This document shows, piece after piece, positions 1-8,137 of a stretch of DNA of 64,000 nucleotides. The position numbers and the translations under genes are program-made. Within the stretch, counting starts at the first letter, position 1. Each line of letters starts with the position of its first letter. Source of the DNA: Luteibacter sp. UNC138MFCol5.1 (GTDB lineage Bacteria; Pseudomonadota; Gammaproteobacteria; Xanthomonadales; Rhodanobacteraceae); the NCBI RefSeq assembly GCF_900110505.1, contig NZ_FODZ01000001.1:316053-380052 (forward strand), written 5' to 3'. The notes below the pieces were generated by a model. That model was not told where the DNA came from. It did not search any database and saw only the letters and a list, made by a program, of their open reading frames with translations.

Positions 1-399
1 CACGGCCTCAAAAGATGTCGCGCCCAGGTGCGCTCCCACAAGGAGGGGCGCCGAGGCCGTTGTGGGAGCGGACCTGGCCGCGACAGCTTTTCGCCGCGGT
101 CTTCAAGGTGGCGCGCCAGCTCCAGGGCACGGCCTCAAGACATGTCGCGCCCAGGTGCGCTCCCACAGGTGGGGCCCCCAGGCCGCGACAGCTTTTCGCC
201 TCGGTCTTCAAGGTGGCGCGCCAGCTCCGGGTCACGGCCTCAAAAGATGTCGCGCCCAGGTGCGCTCCCACAGGTGGGGGTGCCGAGGTTGTCGTGGGAG
301 CGGACCTGGCCGCGACAGCTTTTCGCCGCGGCCTTCAACGTGGCGCGCCAGCCCAGGTCACGGCCTCAGAAGATGTCGCGCGCAGGGCGCGCTCCTACA
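1..399. repeat. REP-type palindrome array (family A)
   Basis: This gene-free stretch at the window edge holds about three and a half copies of a roughly 105-base unit. Each unit runs from GTGGGAGCGGACCTGGCCGC on the left, through a spacer containing CTTTTCGCC and GGTGGCGCGCCAGC, to GATGTCGCG and a right arm ending GCTCCCACA or GCTCCTACA. Units lie at about 1-40 (right half only), 62-167, 168-272 (left arm partly lost) and 294-399. The arms are complementary, so each unit can fold into a hairpin. Related single copies occur at 8041, 10273 and 23159. The structure fits REP/BIME intergenic repeats, and no coding sequence is supported here. Confidence 0.85.
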
Positions 400-417
400 G
401 CGAGCCAGGCCGCGGGA

Positions 418-1359
418 TTACCGCGCCAGGGTGCGCGGCGACCAGGTGTCCAGCATCTGCGCGGTGCGCTCGCGGCCCAGTTCGATGAGTTCGCGCGCGC
501 GGTAGAACTCGTACACCGCCGAGACGTTGCGCGGGATCTCCACCAGCAGGTCCGGCGGATACGCGGCGAGGCGCAGGCGCGAGAGGTTGGCCTGCATCAG
601 GTCCATCGACTGCGTCATCAGGTCGAAGGCGCCGGGGTCGCGGATCTTCCCTTCGCCATGCGGCAGCACCTTGCCGATGAGACGGCTGATCCTCCGCACG
701 TACCCGGCATCGGCGACCGCGGCGACGTCCTTCTCCGGCGATTTGCGTAGTTCGGCGGCGCCGTCGACGCTCACGGCTATCACGTAATCCGCGTCTTCGC
801 GCATCAGCGGAAGGACGGGCAACGGGTTGAGCAGCGCGCCGTCGACGAGGCGGCGGCCCTCGTGCGCGTACGGACGGAATAAGGTCGGGATCGCGATGGA
901 CGCGCGGATCGCGTCGAACAGCGGCCCCCGGGTCAGCCACACCTCCCGCTCGCGATCGATGTCGGTGGCCACCGCGGTGTAGGCGATGTCGAGCTCCTCG
1001 ATGTTCACCTCGCCGATCAGTTCGCGCAGCGCGGCCATGATCCGGTCGCCCTTGATGAAGCCGCCGCCGGAAAAGCTCCAGTCCACGAGGCGCAGCACGT
1101 CGAAGCGCGCGAGGGTCGAGACCCAGTCGCGATAGATGTCGAGCTTGCCCATCGCGTAGATGCCGCCGATGAGCGCGCCCATCGACGTGCCCGCGATCGC
1201 GACGATCTCGAACCCGCGCTCCTCGAGCACCTCGATCGCACCGATGTGCGCGAGGCCCTTCGCCGCGCCGGCGCCCAGCGCGAGAGCGACGCGCGGCTTC
1301 CGTGGATCGCCGCCGGAAGCCGGCACCGCGCCGGGATCGGCGATATCGAGCTCGCTCAT
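418..1359 (-). CDS. Patatin-like phospholipase (RssA-like)
   Basis: A 313-residue serine acyl hydrolase of the patatin family, probably cytoplasmic because no signal peptide is seen. The oxyanion-hole loop GAGAAKG lies near residue 30, the nucleophile elbow GTSMG near residue 58, and the catalytic aspartate in VDGALLNPLP near residue 175. Together these make the Ser-Asp dyad of the family. The layout is that of bacterial RssA-like proteins, which hydrolyse acyl esters but whose natural substrate is usually unknown. The gene starts 10 bases after the stop of the WYL regulator and probably shares its transcript. The REP array lies just beyond its 3' end. Confidence 0.85.
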   Translation of the reverse strand: MSELDIADPGAVPASGGDPRKPRVALALGAGAAKGLAHIGAIEVLEERGFEIVAIAGTSMGALIGGIYAMGKLDIYRDWVSTLARFDVLRLVDWSFSGGGFIKGDRIMAALRELIGEVNIEELDIAYTAVATDIDREREVWLTRGPLFDAIRASIAIPTLFRPYAHEGRRLVDGALLNPLPVLPLMREDADYVIAVSVDGAAELRKSPEKDVAAVADAGYVRRISRLIGKVLPHGEGKIRDPGAFDLMTQSMDLMQANLSRLRLAAYPPDLLVEIPRNVSAVYEFYRARELIELGRERTAQMLDTWSPRTLAR

Positions 1360-1369
1360 GCGCGTCCTG

Positions 1370-2359
1370 TCAGTGATGGTTGCCGTTGGCCTGGTAGCCG
1401 GACAGCGCCAGCTGCAGCAGGATCTTCATTTCCTCGCGCAGCGGCAGCGGCGAGACGATCTCGGCGTCGGGCCCGTACTTGAGCACGTCCATCAGCAACT
1501 CGCGGGAGTTCGAATACGGCACCTTCAGCTCGTAACGGCCGTCGGGCAGCCACTCGCCCTTCTGCTGCGAGTGCCAGTGCTCGTCGGCGACCCAGCGCGC
1601 CGCGTGCGACGAGAAGCGGATCGTCGCCCAGGCCTTCGGCTTGCCGGCGAAGATGCCGTAGCTGGAGGCGAGCAGTTCGTTGAGCTCCGCGTCCTCGACG
1701 TCCTTCGCCTTCGCGTCGAGCGCCTGCGGATCGGCGATCCGGTCGACGGCGAAGCTGCGCAGCGCTTCGCGATCGTGGTCCCACACATCGAGGTACCAGT
1801 TGTCGCGGTAATGCGTCAGGCGCTGCGGCGAGACGGTGCGCTTGGTGTCGGAATTGGTGGTGCGGGCCTTGTAGCGGAACGTCAGCTGGCGCCGTTCGAG
1901 CACCGCGCCGGCGACGATGCGGAACACCTGCTGGTCCATCCGGCGCGCGCCCCACGAGATCACGCGGATGCGATCGACCGGCAGCGCCTTGCCACTGCCG
2001 TGGTCGGAGAGCAGGCGCTCGATGCGGGCCTTGAACGGCGCGAGCGCGCCGGCGAGGACGCCCGGATCGGATCGTCCGATGAGTTCGTTCAGCGCCATCA
2101 GCGCCGCGAGCTCGTCGCTGGTCAGCCAAAGGCCGGGCAATTCGAAACTGTCGCCTTCGCCCGCCTCGTAGCGGAAGGAGGCCTGCTCGCCCGCCACGCT
2201 CTGCACGGGTGCGCCCAGCGCGTCGCGGAGGAAGGCGACGTCGCGGTACAGCGTGGCGCGCGAGCACTCCAGCTCGTCCATCAGTCGCGAGAGGGGCACC
2301 GGGTAATGGGCCGACTTCAGCAGCCGGTGCAGGGTCAGAATGCGCTCGTAGCGGTCCAT
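1370..2359 (-). CDS. WYL-domain transcriptional regulator (YafY family)
   Basis: A 329-residue regulator. An N-terminal DeoR/HTH_11-type helix-turn-helix (residues about 5-60, with LMDELECSRATLYRDV as the recognition region) is followed by a WYL ligand-binding domain whose signature reads NWYLDVWDH near residue 190. A WYL C-terminal extension ends the protein. Proteins of this layout sense nucleotides or nucleic acid fragments, or act as general repressors. The ligand cannot be read from the sequence. It is the first gene of a likely two-gene unit with the downstream patatin-like hydrolase. Confidence 0.85.
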   Translation of the reverse strand: MDRYERILTLHRLLKSAHYPVPLSRLMDELECSRATLYRDVAFLRDALGAPVQSVAGEQASFRYEAGEGDSFELPGLWLTSDELAALMALNELIGRSDPGVLAGALAPFKARIERLLSDHGSGKALPVDRIRVISWGARRMDQQVFRIVAGAVLERRQLTFRYKARTTNSDTKRTVSPQRLTHYRDNWYLDVWDHDREALRSFAVDRIADPQALDAKAKDVEDAELNELLASSYGIFAGKPKAWATIRFSSHAARWVADEHWHSQQKGEWLPDGRYELKVPYSNSRELLMDVLKYGPDAEIVSPLPLREEMKILLQLALSGYQANGNHH

Positions 2360-2510
2360 GAGGTGTCGCCGGCAGGTGGAGCTTCGGAAAGTGTGTCCGC
2401 GTGGACGTGATGCCCATATCTACGCGTCTCAAGCATGAGGTCGGCCGCGGCGCTCCGCAAGAGAAAGCGCAGCCGCGACGGGTAGGAACCCGCTGCCCTG
2501 GCCCGCGCGG

Positions 2511-2537
2511 TTTGCGCCGGGGGCCATAAGGCGCAAA
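2511..2537. other. Inverted repeat upstream of DmsC-like gene
   Basis: TTTGCGCC (2511-2518) and GGCGCAAA (2530-2537) form a perfect 8-bp inverted repeat with an 11-base loop. It lies in the region between the divergent WYL regulator and the membrane-protein gene. It could be an operator or a leader hairpin, and its role is unknown. Confidence 0.35.
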
Positions 2538-2576
2538 AATGCTGCTTTGCGATTCTCCCCAAGGCCATCCCCGACC

Positions 2577-3512
2577 ATGGTGGAACCGAACGAGGCTCGC
2601 TCCGCGGTGCTGGGCCCGATGGGCCGGCCGGACGCGGGGGGACCTGCCCGCAACCTGTTCTCCACCCCGATCGTGGTCGTCCAGACGGCCACGGCGACCG
2701 GTTACGGCCTGTGGATCGTGCTTGGCGCCGCGCTGGCCCTGGGCCTGTACGCGGACGGTCGCGGCGAGGTGCTGGCGCCCCTGGCGATCGGGCTGGTCCT
2801 CACCGGGAGCGGGCTGCTGGCGACGTGCCTGCGCCTTCCCTTCGCCCGCGACTGGCACGGCTGGAACCCGGCGCAGCGCATGATGCCCACGCTCGAAGGC
2901 ATGATCGCGATGATGTCGTTCCTGCCGATGCTGGCGCTCGCCGGCCTGGCGCGGGGCGAGAACGACTTCTGGGCCACCCGCGTGGCGGGCGGCGCCCTGG
3001 CGGCGGGCAGCCTCGCCACCCTCGTCTATACAGCACGGGCGGCGGCGCGGGAGCTTCCGCCGGCGGTGGCGACGATCGCCAACGTCTGGCCACTGGGCCG
3101 CACCGTATCCGCGCTGTTCTCGGGCGGCCTCTGGTTCTGGGCCTGCGTCGCCTCGCAAGCCGAGACGCCGGCGCATCCGGCCGATCCCTGGCAGTTCGCG
3201 CTGTTGGCCGTGGCGCTGGCGCTGGGACTCGTCGAAGGCGTGCGCTGGCGCGCCCTGGGCCAGGTGGCCGAGGAACATGGCAGCGGCGCGGAAATCGCCA
3301 CCGGCCGCGGCGCGATGGGCCTGCTGGGCTGGCGGGTGGCCGTCGCGATTCTCTCCGTCGGCCTTCCGTCGATGCTCCTGCTGTCCCATCCGGCCGGCCA
3401 GGCGCATGCGCTGGCGGCCGGTCTGGGGGCGTTAAGCTGCGTTATCGGTCAATGTCTCGAGCAGCGCCTCTTCGGGCGCGCGTACGTCCGGCTCCTTTCA
3501 GGCCGGCGTTGA
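2577..3512 (+). CDS. DmsC-like integral membrane protein
   Basis: A 311-residue protein with about eight predicted membrane helices (for example residues near 35-52, 60-80 and 105-125, and a last one near 275-295). The order of helices, a short loop with FARDWHGWNP after helix 2, and a C-terminal LEQRLFGRAY after the last helix recall the DmsC anchor subunit of molybdenum oxidoreductases. No catalytic or iron-sulfur subunit lies beside it, so a role in a DMSO-reductase-like complex is only a suggestion. I chose ATG 2577. A TTG at 2547 would add ten residues with no better ribosome binding site. Confidence 0.55.
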   Translation: MVEPNEARSAVLGPMGRPDAGGPARNLFSTPIVVVQTATATGYGLWIVLGAALALGLYADGRGEVLAPLAIGLVLTGSGLLATCLRLPFARDWHGWNPAQRMMPTLEGMIAMMSFLPMLALAGLARGENDFWATRVAGGALAAGSLATLVYTARAAARELPPAVATIANVWPLGRTVSALFSGGLWFWACVASQAETPAHPADPWQFALLAVALALGLVEGVRWRALGQVAEEHGSGAEIATGRGAMGLLGWRVAVAILSVGLPSMLLLSHPAGQAHALAAGLGALSCVIGQCLEQRLFGRAYVRLLSGRR

Positions 3513-3585
3513 ATAAATGTATGGCGCGGGGGCGCCGACTCGCCGCCGGGCAACCAACAGATTCCATTCCACATCCGGGTAGACG

Positions 3586-4443
3586 ATGAAAAAACTGCTG
3601 ATCGCCACGCTCGTCCTCGCCGCCATGCCGTTCGCGGCATCGGCCCAGGACGCCAACGCGAATACGAACTCCAACGCCGCGCAGAACGGCGGCTGGACAG
3701 GCTCGGGCGAATTCGGTTTCGCGTCGTCGCGCGGCAACTCGCGCTCCGAGAACGCCAACGCCAAGCTGGGTCTGAGCCAGGAAAACGAGGTGTGGAAGAA
3801 CAACTTCTACCTCAACGGCCTGCGCTCGAAGGGCGAGGTCACGGTCGAGGACCAGGACGGCAACCCGGTCGACAAGTTCAGCACCACGGCGAACCGCTAC
3901 GACACCGGCGCATCGGTGGGCTACAAGTTCGATCCGCGCAGCTACATCGTGACGGCCGCGCGTTACGAGCACGACGACTTCGGCGCCAACATCTGGCAGG
4001 GCATCATCTCGGTCGGCTACGGCTACATCGCGCTGAAGAACGAGCGCGCCGAGCTGTCCTTCGAAATCGGTCCCGGTTTCAAGCGCTACCAGCCCGCCAA
4101 TTCGACCCGCCCGGTGCTCAACCCGGACGGCACGCCGGCGACCGACGCGCAGGGTAACGCCCTGAACGAAACCTACAAGCCGGACGCCGAGAAGGAAGTC
4201 GTCGGCCGTGGTCTGGTCAACGCGAAGTATCGCCTCACCGACAACACCGCGCTGGAAGACACGCTGCTGGTCGAAGCGGGCTCGAAGAACCAGTACTACC
4301 AGAACGACGTCGGCCTCTCCGTCAGCATGACGAAGAAGATGGCGCTCAAGGTCGGCTACCAGATCCGCTACAACAGCGACACGCAGCCAGGCACGGTCAA
4401 GACCGACAAGCTGACGACGACGAACCTCGTCTACAACTTCTGA
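3586..4443 (+). CDS. DUF481 family outer-membrane protein (YdiY-like)
   Basis: A 285-residue protein with a clear signal peptide ending ASAQ near residue 21, then a short Asn-rich linker and a series of alternating amphipathic strands rich in Tyr, Gly and Asn. It ends TTNLVYNF with a C-terminal phenylalanine, as expected of an outer-membrane beta-barrel inserted by the Bam machinery. The segment GSGEFGFASSRGNSRSENAN near residue 37 is typical of DUF481/YdiY proteins. The function of the family is unclear. The gene is convergent with hemC. Confidence 0.85.
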   Translation: MKKLLIATLVLAAMPFAASAQDANANTNSNAAQNGGWTGSGEFGFASSRGNSRSENANAKLGLSQENEVWKNNFYLNGLRSKGEVTVEDQDGNPVDKFSTTANRYDTGASVGYKFDPRSYIVTAARYEHDDFGANIWQGIISVGYGYIALKNERAELSFEIGPGFKRYQPANSTRPVLNPDGTPATDAQGNALNETYKPDAEKEVVGRGLVNAKYRLTDNTALEDTLLVEAGSKNQYYQNDVGLSVSMTKKMALKVGYQIRYNSDTQPGTVKTDKLTTTNLVYNF

Positions 4444-4482
4444 TCCGCCGGAAGGCGAGCCCCGGCGATGGCGCGTCCCGCG

Positions 4483-5403
4483 TCAGCGCTGGGGCTTCAG
4501 GAACGCGTCCGCGCCCTGCGCCAGCAGCATCGCGGCGACTTCGTGGCCCAGTTCCACCGGGTCGTCGGCCGCGTAGTCGGCCTGGGCGACGATCAGGTCG
4601 CCCGTGGCCGCGTTGCCGACCATGCCGTGCAGCGTGAGGCCATGTTCCGCGACCACGCACCAGGCGCCGATCGCCACGGCGCAGCTGCCGCCGAGCCGGG
4701 CGTTCATCGCGCGCTCGGCGTTCACCGCGACGAGCGTTTCCTCGTCGTTGATCACGGCAAGAAGCTCGGCGACGCGGGCATCCTGCGCCCGCGACTCGAC
4801 CGCGATCGCGCCCTGTCCGGGCGCCGGCAGCCACTCGGGGCTGGCCAGCCGCTGCGTGATCCGGTGCGACATGCCGAGGCGGTCCACGCCTGCGCAGGCG
4901 AGGATGATCGCGTCGTAATGGCCTTCGTCGAGCTTCGCGATGCGCGTGTTGATGTTGCCGCGCAGGTCGAGCAGCTGCAGGTCTGGACGCAGCGCCCGCA
5001 GCAGGGCTTGCCGGCGTAGCGACGAGGTGCCGACGCGGGCGCCGTTGGGCAGGTCGGCGATGCTCGCGTGCGCGTTGCTGATGAACGCATCGGCCGCATC
5101 GGCGCGCGGCAGGATCGCCGACAGGACGAACCCAGGCTCGAGTTCGGCCGGCACGTCCTTCAGCGCGTGCACGGCGATGTCCGCGCGGCCATCCTGCATC
5201 GCGATCTCGAGTTCCTTGAGGAACAGTCCCTTGCCGCCGATCGTGGCGAGCGAGCGGTCGAGGATCTCGTCGCCACGCGTGGACAGCGGCACCAGCTCCA
5301 CCACGAGGCCGGGGTGCGCCTGGCGCAGTTGGGAGGCGACGTGTTCCGCCTGCCAGAGGGCGAGGGCACTCTTGCGGGTGGCGATGCGAAGCGGTGCGGT
5401 CAT
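4483..5403 (-). CDS. hemC: Porphobilinogen deaminase (hydroxymethylbilane synthase)
   Basis: A 306-residue cytoplasmic enzyme that joins four porphobilinogen units into hydroxymethylbilane in tetrapyrrole synthesis. It begins [20 protein letters not shown], the usual start of the family. It carries the catalytic aspartate in VHALKDVP, the arginine-rich substrate loop [11 protein letters not shown], and the cysteine that holds the dipyrromethane cofactor in [10 protein letters not shown] near residue 240. The length fits the E. coli enzyme (313 residues). I placed the start at ATG 5403, because longer in-frame starts add sequence unlike the family. It lies downstream of algR. The usual partner hemD does not follow: the next gene is convergent. 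Confidence 0.95.
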   Translation of the reverse strand: MTAPLRIATRKSALALWQAEHVASQLRQAHPGLVVELVPLSTRGDEILDRSLATIGGKGLFLKELEIAMQDGRADIAVHALKDVPAELEPGFVLSAILPRADAADAFISNAHASIADLPNGARVGTSSLRRQALLRALRPDLQLLDLRGNINTRIAKLDEGHYDAIILACAGVDRLGMSHRITQRLASPEWLPAPGQGAIAVESRAQDARVAELLAVINDEETLVAVNAERAMNARLGGSCAVAIGAWCVVAEHGLTLHGMVGNAATGDLIVAQADYAADDPVELGHEVAAMLLAQGADAFLKPQR

Positions 5404-5510
5404 GACATTCCCGGCGGAGCGATCGACGAAGTCCCCTATTGTCCCGTCCGCACGGGTGCCTGTCACGTCGCGAAACGTCGGCGGGACGCCAACGAACGGC
5501 CCGCGCCGCG

Positions 5511-6224
5511 TCAGGCGCCGGGCATGCGCAGCAGCTGGCGAACCGCCGGGAGATTGCGGCGGCTGACCTCCGGCGTGACGTCCGTTCCCGAGAGACGCGC
5601 GAGGACGCGGCCATCGGCAAGGGTCTTCAGGCCGAGCAGGCGCGTGCGCGGCACCAGGCAGTTGCGATGCAGGCGCACGAGCCGCTCGCCGTGCGCGGTC
5701 TCCAGTTGGCGCAGCGACTCGTCGATCAGCCACATCCCGCCGCCGTGATGCACGGCGACGTATTTCTCGTCCGCCAGCAGGTAGTGCACGTCGTCGAGCG
5801 CGACGCGGACCTCGTCCGCGCCGCTGCGCGCCCGCAGCCACGCGCCGCGATCGGGTCGCGGCGCCGGACGCCTCGCGTTCGCGCGGTCGAGCGCCTCGTC
5901 TAGCCGCTCCGCGCGCACGGGTTTCAGGAGGTAATCCGTGGCGCCGAGATCGAAGGCGCTCAGCGCGTGCTGTTCGTAGGCGGTGCAGAACACGACCTGC
6001 GGCGGCGCGGGGAGCGTCGCGAGGCGGCGTGCCGCCGCCGTGCCGGTCAGTCCGGGCATCTCGACGTCGAGCAGCACGACATCGGGCGCGAGGCTCGCGC
6101 AGGCTTCGATCACGGCGTCCCCGTCGCCGACCTCGCCCACCACGACCACGTCCGGTCGGCGCGCCAGCAGGCCGCGCAGGCGGACGCGCGCGAGTGGCTC
6201 GTCATCGGCGATCAGGACGCGCAT
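5511..6224 (-). CDS. algR: LytTR response regulator AlgR
   Basis: A 237-residue response regulator with an N-terminal receiver domain ([16 protein letters not shown], phospho-acceptor aspartate in [11 protein letters not shown] near residue 54, conserved lysine in LLKPV) and a C-terminal LytTR DNA-binding domain (about residues 135-235, with [11 protein letters not shown]). This is the AlgR/LytR layout. I chose ATG 6224 because the receiver fold begins there. An upstream in-frame start would add 14 residues lying inside algZ. The first 23 bases overlap the end of algZ, which suggests translational coupling. The order algZ-algR-hemC matches the conserved arrangement in Pseudomonas and Xanthomonas. 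Confidence 0.85.
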   Translation of the reverse strand: MRVLIADDEPLARVRLRGLLARRPDVVVVGEVGDGDAVIEACASLAPDVVLLDVEMPGLTGTAAARRLATLPAPPQVVFCTAYEQHALSAFDLGATDYLLKPVRAERLDEALDRANARRPAPRPDRGAWLRARSGADEVRVALDDVHYLLADEKYVAVHHGGGMWLIDESLRQLETAHGERLVRLHRNCLVPRTRLLGLKTLADGRVLARLSGTDVTPEVSRRNLPAVRQLLRMPGA

Positions 6225-7263
6225 GCGCGGTCTCCGGCAGGAACAGGGTGACGACGAAACGGCCATCGCGCGCGGCGGCGTCCGCCGTGGCGCGCTCGCC
6301 GAAGTGCAGGCGCACGCGCTCGCGCACGTTGCGCAGGCCGTGCCCGGTACCCGGCGTCGTCGGGGTGTCGGCGAGCGGGTTGTCGATGGTGAACGTCACG
6401 CCGCCCTTCACCGTGCGCGCCGCCAGGCGGATCGTGCCGCCGCCGCGGTTGGGCTGCACGCCGTGGCGGATGGCGTTCTCGACCAGCGGTTGCAGGAGCA
6501 GGCGGGGCAGCGGCAGGTCGCTCGGCACGTCGATGTCGCGTTCGACGCGCAGGCGATCGCCGAGTCGCAGCGTTTCGATCTCGAGATAGCGATCTACCAG
6601 CGCGAGTTCCTCCCCGAGCGTTCCTGGTGTCGAGGTGTCGCTGCCGAGCGCCGCGCGGAAGAGCTCGGCGAGATTCTCGACGGTGCGCTCGGCGGCGTCC
6701 GGATCGACGCGGATGAGCGTCGCCACCGCGTTCATGCTGTTGAAGAGGAAATGCGGACGAATGCGCGCCTGCAAGGCGTCGACCTGCGCTCGCGCCGTCG
6801 CCGCGACACGTCCCTGCCACTGCGCGACGACGTAAAAATAGCGAAGCAGCCCCGCGCCGAGCAGTCCGGTGGCGAGCGTGCAGTCGCGCACGAAGCGGAA
6901 GCGCGACGGCGGACTCAGGCCGAGCTCGAGGTTGTGATCCACCCAGCTCAGCGCCGCGGCGCTCACTCCGACGGTCAGCACCAGCAGCAGCCACACCGCC
7001 GCGTACGGCCACATCCACGAGAGACGCTGCATCCACGGCCGCAGCTTGCACAGCGCCACGGTGAGCAGGATCGACAGCCAGCTGGTGAACAGGACGGCGA
7101 TGCAGAAGTCGCGCAGGTCGCCGTCGTTGCCCGGCGCGAGCCACATGAGCGTGACCGTCAGGGCACCGACCACCACCAGCGCGAAAAGCACCGGCAAGCT
7201 GCAGAAATCGGGCAGCGGTGCCGATGCCGGACGGGTAGGTGCGGGCTGCTCGATGGCGGACAT
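6202..7263 (-). CDS. algZ: LytS/AlgZ-family sensor histidine kinase
   Basis: A 353-residue inner-membrane sensor kinase of the His_kinase (LytS/AlgZ) family. About five hydrophobic segments fill residues 20-190. The phospho-acceptor histidine lies in RIRPHFLFNSMNAVATLI near residue 198. The ATP-binding domain has the N box LLQPLVENAIRHGV and the G box GTGHGLRNVRERV. The G1 aspartate box reads FTIDN. It overlaps algR and is presumably its partner. ATG 7263 begins a short polar tail before the first membrane helix. Upstream in-frame sequence would run into the esterase gene. Confidence 0.85.
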   Translation of the reverse strand: MSAIEQPAPTRPASAPLPDFCSLPVLFALVVVGALTVTLMWLAPGNDGDLRDFCIAVLFTSWLSILLTVALCKLRPWMQRLSWMWPYAAVWLLLVLTVGVSAAALSWVDHNLELGLSPPSRFRFVRDCTLATGLLGAGLLRYFYVVAQWQGRVAATARAQVDALQARIRPHFLFNSMNAVATLIRVDPDAAERTVENLAELFRAALGSDTSTPGTLGEELALVDRYLEIETLRLGDRLRVERDIDVPSDLPLPRLLLQPLVENAIRHGVQPNRGGGTIRLAARTVKGGVTFTIDNPLADTPTTPGTGHGLRNVRERVRLHFGERATADAAARDGRFVVTLFLPETAHARPDRR

Positions 7264-7307
7264 GCGGCGAGTATGCCGGATGCCCGGCGGCGTCGCCGCG
7301 CGATGCA

Positions 7308-7976
7308 TCACGCGGCCGCGAAACGCTCCGTCATCCAGCCGCGGATGTCGACGATCTCGGGCAGGCTGACCTGGTGGGCCATCGGGTAGCTGTGCCAGTC
7401 GATCCGGTGACCGAGGGTTTCCAGCGCCTGCCGCGACTGCTCGCCCAGCGCGATCGGGACGATCGGATCCGCGCTGCCGTGGCCCCAGAAGATCGGCGTC
7501 GCATGGTTCGCACCGCTCCGCTCGGCCTCGATGGTGTCGTGCAGCGGCAGGTAAGCGGAGAGCACCACGATGCCCGCCAGCGACTCGCGGTGGCGCAGGC
7601 CCGCTGAAAGCGCCATCGCGCCGCCTTGCGAGAACCCGGCGAGCACGATGCGCGACGCGGGCACGCCGCGTTCGACCTCGCGCGCGATCAGGGTCTCCAC
7701 TTCGCCGATGGAGGCGCGGATCCCCTCGGCGTCCTGCCGGTCGGCGATGGCGAGGCCCTTGATGTCGTACCACGCGCGCATCGGCACGCCGTTGTTCACG
7801 GTCACCGGGCGCACGGGCGCATGCGGGAAGACGAAGCGGATTCCCGGCCACGACGGGTCGACGAGCTCCGGCACGATCGGCGCGAAATCGTTGCCGTCCG
7901 CGCCGAGGCCGTGCAGCCAGATGACGGACCAGGTCGGCGAAGGCTTGGTTTCGTGTTCGACGGTGGGTAGCGGCAT
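7308..7976 (-). CDS. Carboxylesterase/phospholipase, alpha/beta hydrolase
   Basis: A 222-residue Abhydrolase_2 (EstB/YpfH-like) enzyme that cleaves short carboxylic or thioesters, probably in the cytoplasm. The oxyanion region is IWLHGLGADGNDF, the nucleophile lies in LAGFSQGGAMAL near residue 113, the aspartate in SADPIVP near residue 165, and the histidine in YPMAHQV near residue 198. ATG 7976 is chosen over ATG 7985 because the Shine-Dalgarno AAGGA at 7985-7989 lies 8 bases before the former but overlaps the latter. The gene is the first of a same-strand run with algZ, 44 bases downstream. Confidence 0.9.
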   Translation of the reverse strand: MPLPTVEHETKPSPTWSVIWLHGLGADGNDFAPIVPELVDPSWPGIRFVFPHAPVRPVTVNNGVPMRAWYDIKGLAIADRQDAEGIRASIGEVETLIAREVERGVPASRIVLAGFSQGGAMALSAGLRHRESLAGIVVLSAYLPLHDTIEAERSGANHATPIFWGHGSADPIVPIALGEQSRQALETLGHRIDWHSYPMAHQVSLPEIVDIRGWMTERFAAA

Positions 7977-8040
7977 GGCGATCATCCTTCAAGCAATGCC
8001 AGGCATGCTAGCAGGCGAGGTGGTCGGGCGAAGCAACATG

Positions 8041-8136
8041 GTGGGAGCGGCCCTGGCCGCGACATCTTTTTGCCGAGAGCCGCAGGTCCTGTTGCTCACG
8101 GCCTCAAGAGATGTCGCGCGCAGGGCGCGCTCCTAC
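8041..8136. repeat. REP-type palindrome (family A, mixed arms)
   Basis: A single copy with left arm GTGGGAGCGGCCCTGGCCGC and a right arm reading GCGCAGGGCGCGCTCCTAC. The two arms carry different inner sequences (CCCTGGCCGCGAC against GTCGCGCGCAGGGCGCG), so pairing is imperfect inside and good at the ends. It sits between the 3' end of the prolyl oligopeptidase gene and the start of the esterase gene. Confidence 0.8.
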
Positions 8137-8137
8137 A

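Noticed and set aside
1-399. Repeat array considered as a CRISPR
   Set aside because: Units are about 105 bases long with no regular unique spacers, the repeats are palindromic REP-type sequences found singly elsewhere in the window, and no cas gene is near.
28-750. Open frame through the REP array into the patatin-like gene region
   Set aside because: It translates the palindromic repeats and then the antisense of the phospholipase gene. No start signal or protein character is seen.
6202-7992. Single 596-codon frame joining the algZ region with sequence antisense-shifted over the esterase
   Set aside because: Only the part from 7263 has kinase character. The upstream part is the esterase gene read in another frame.
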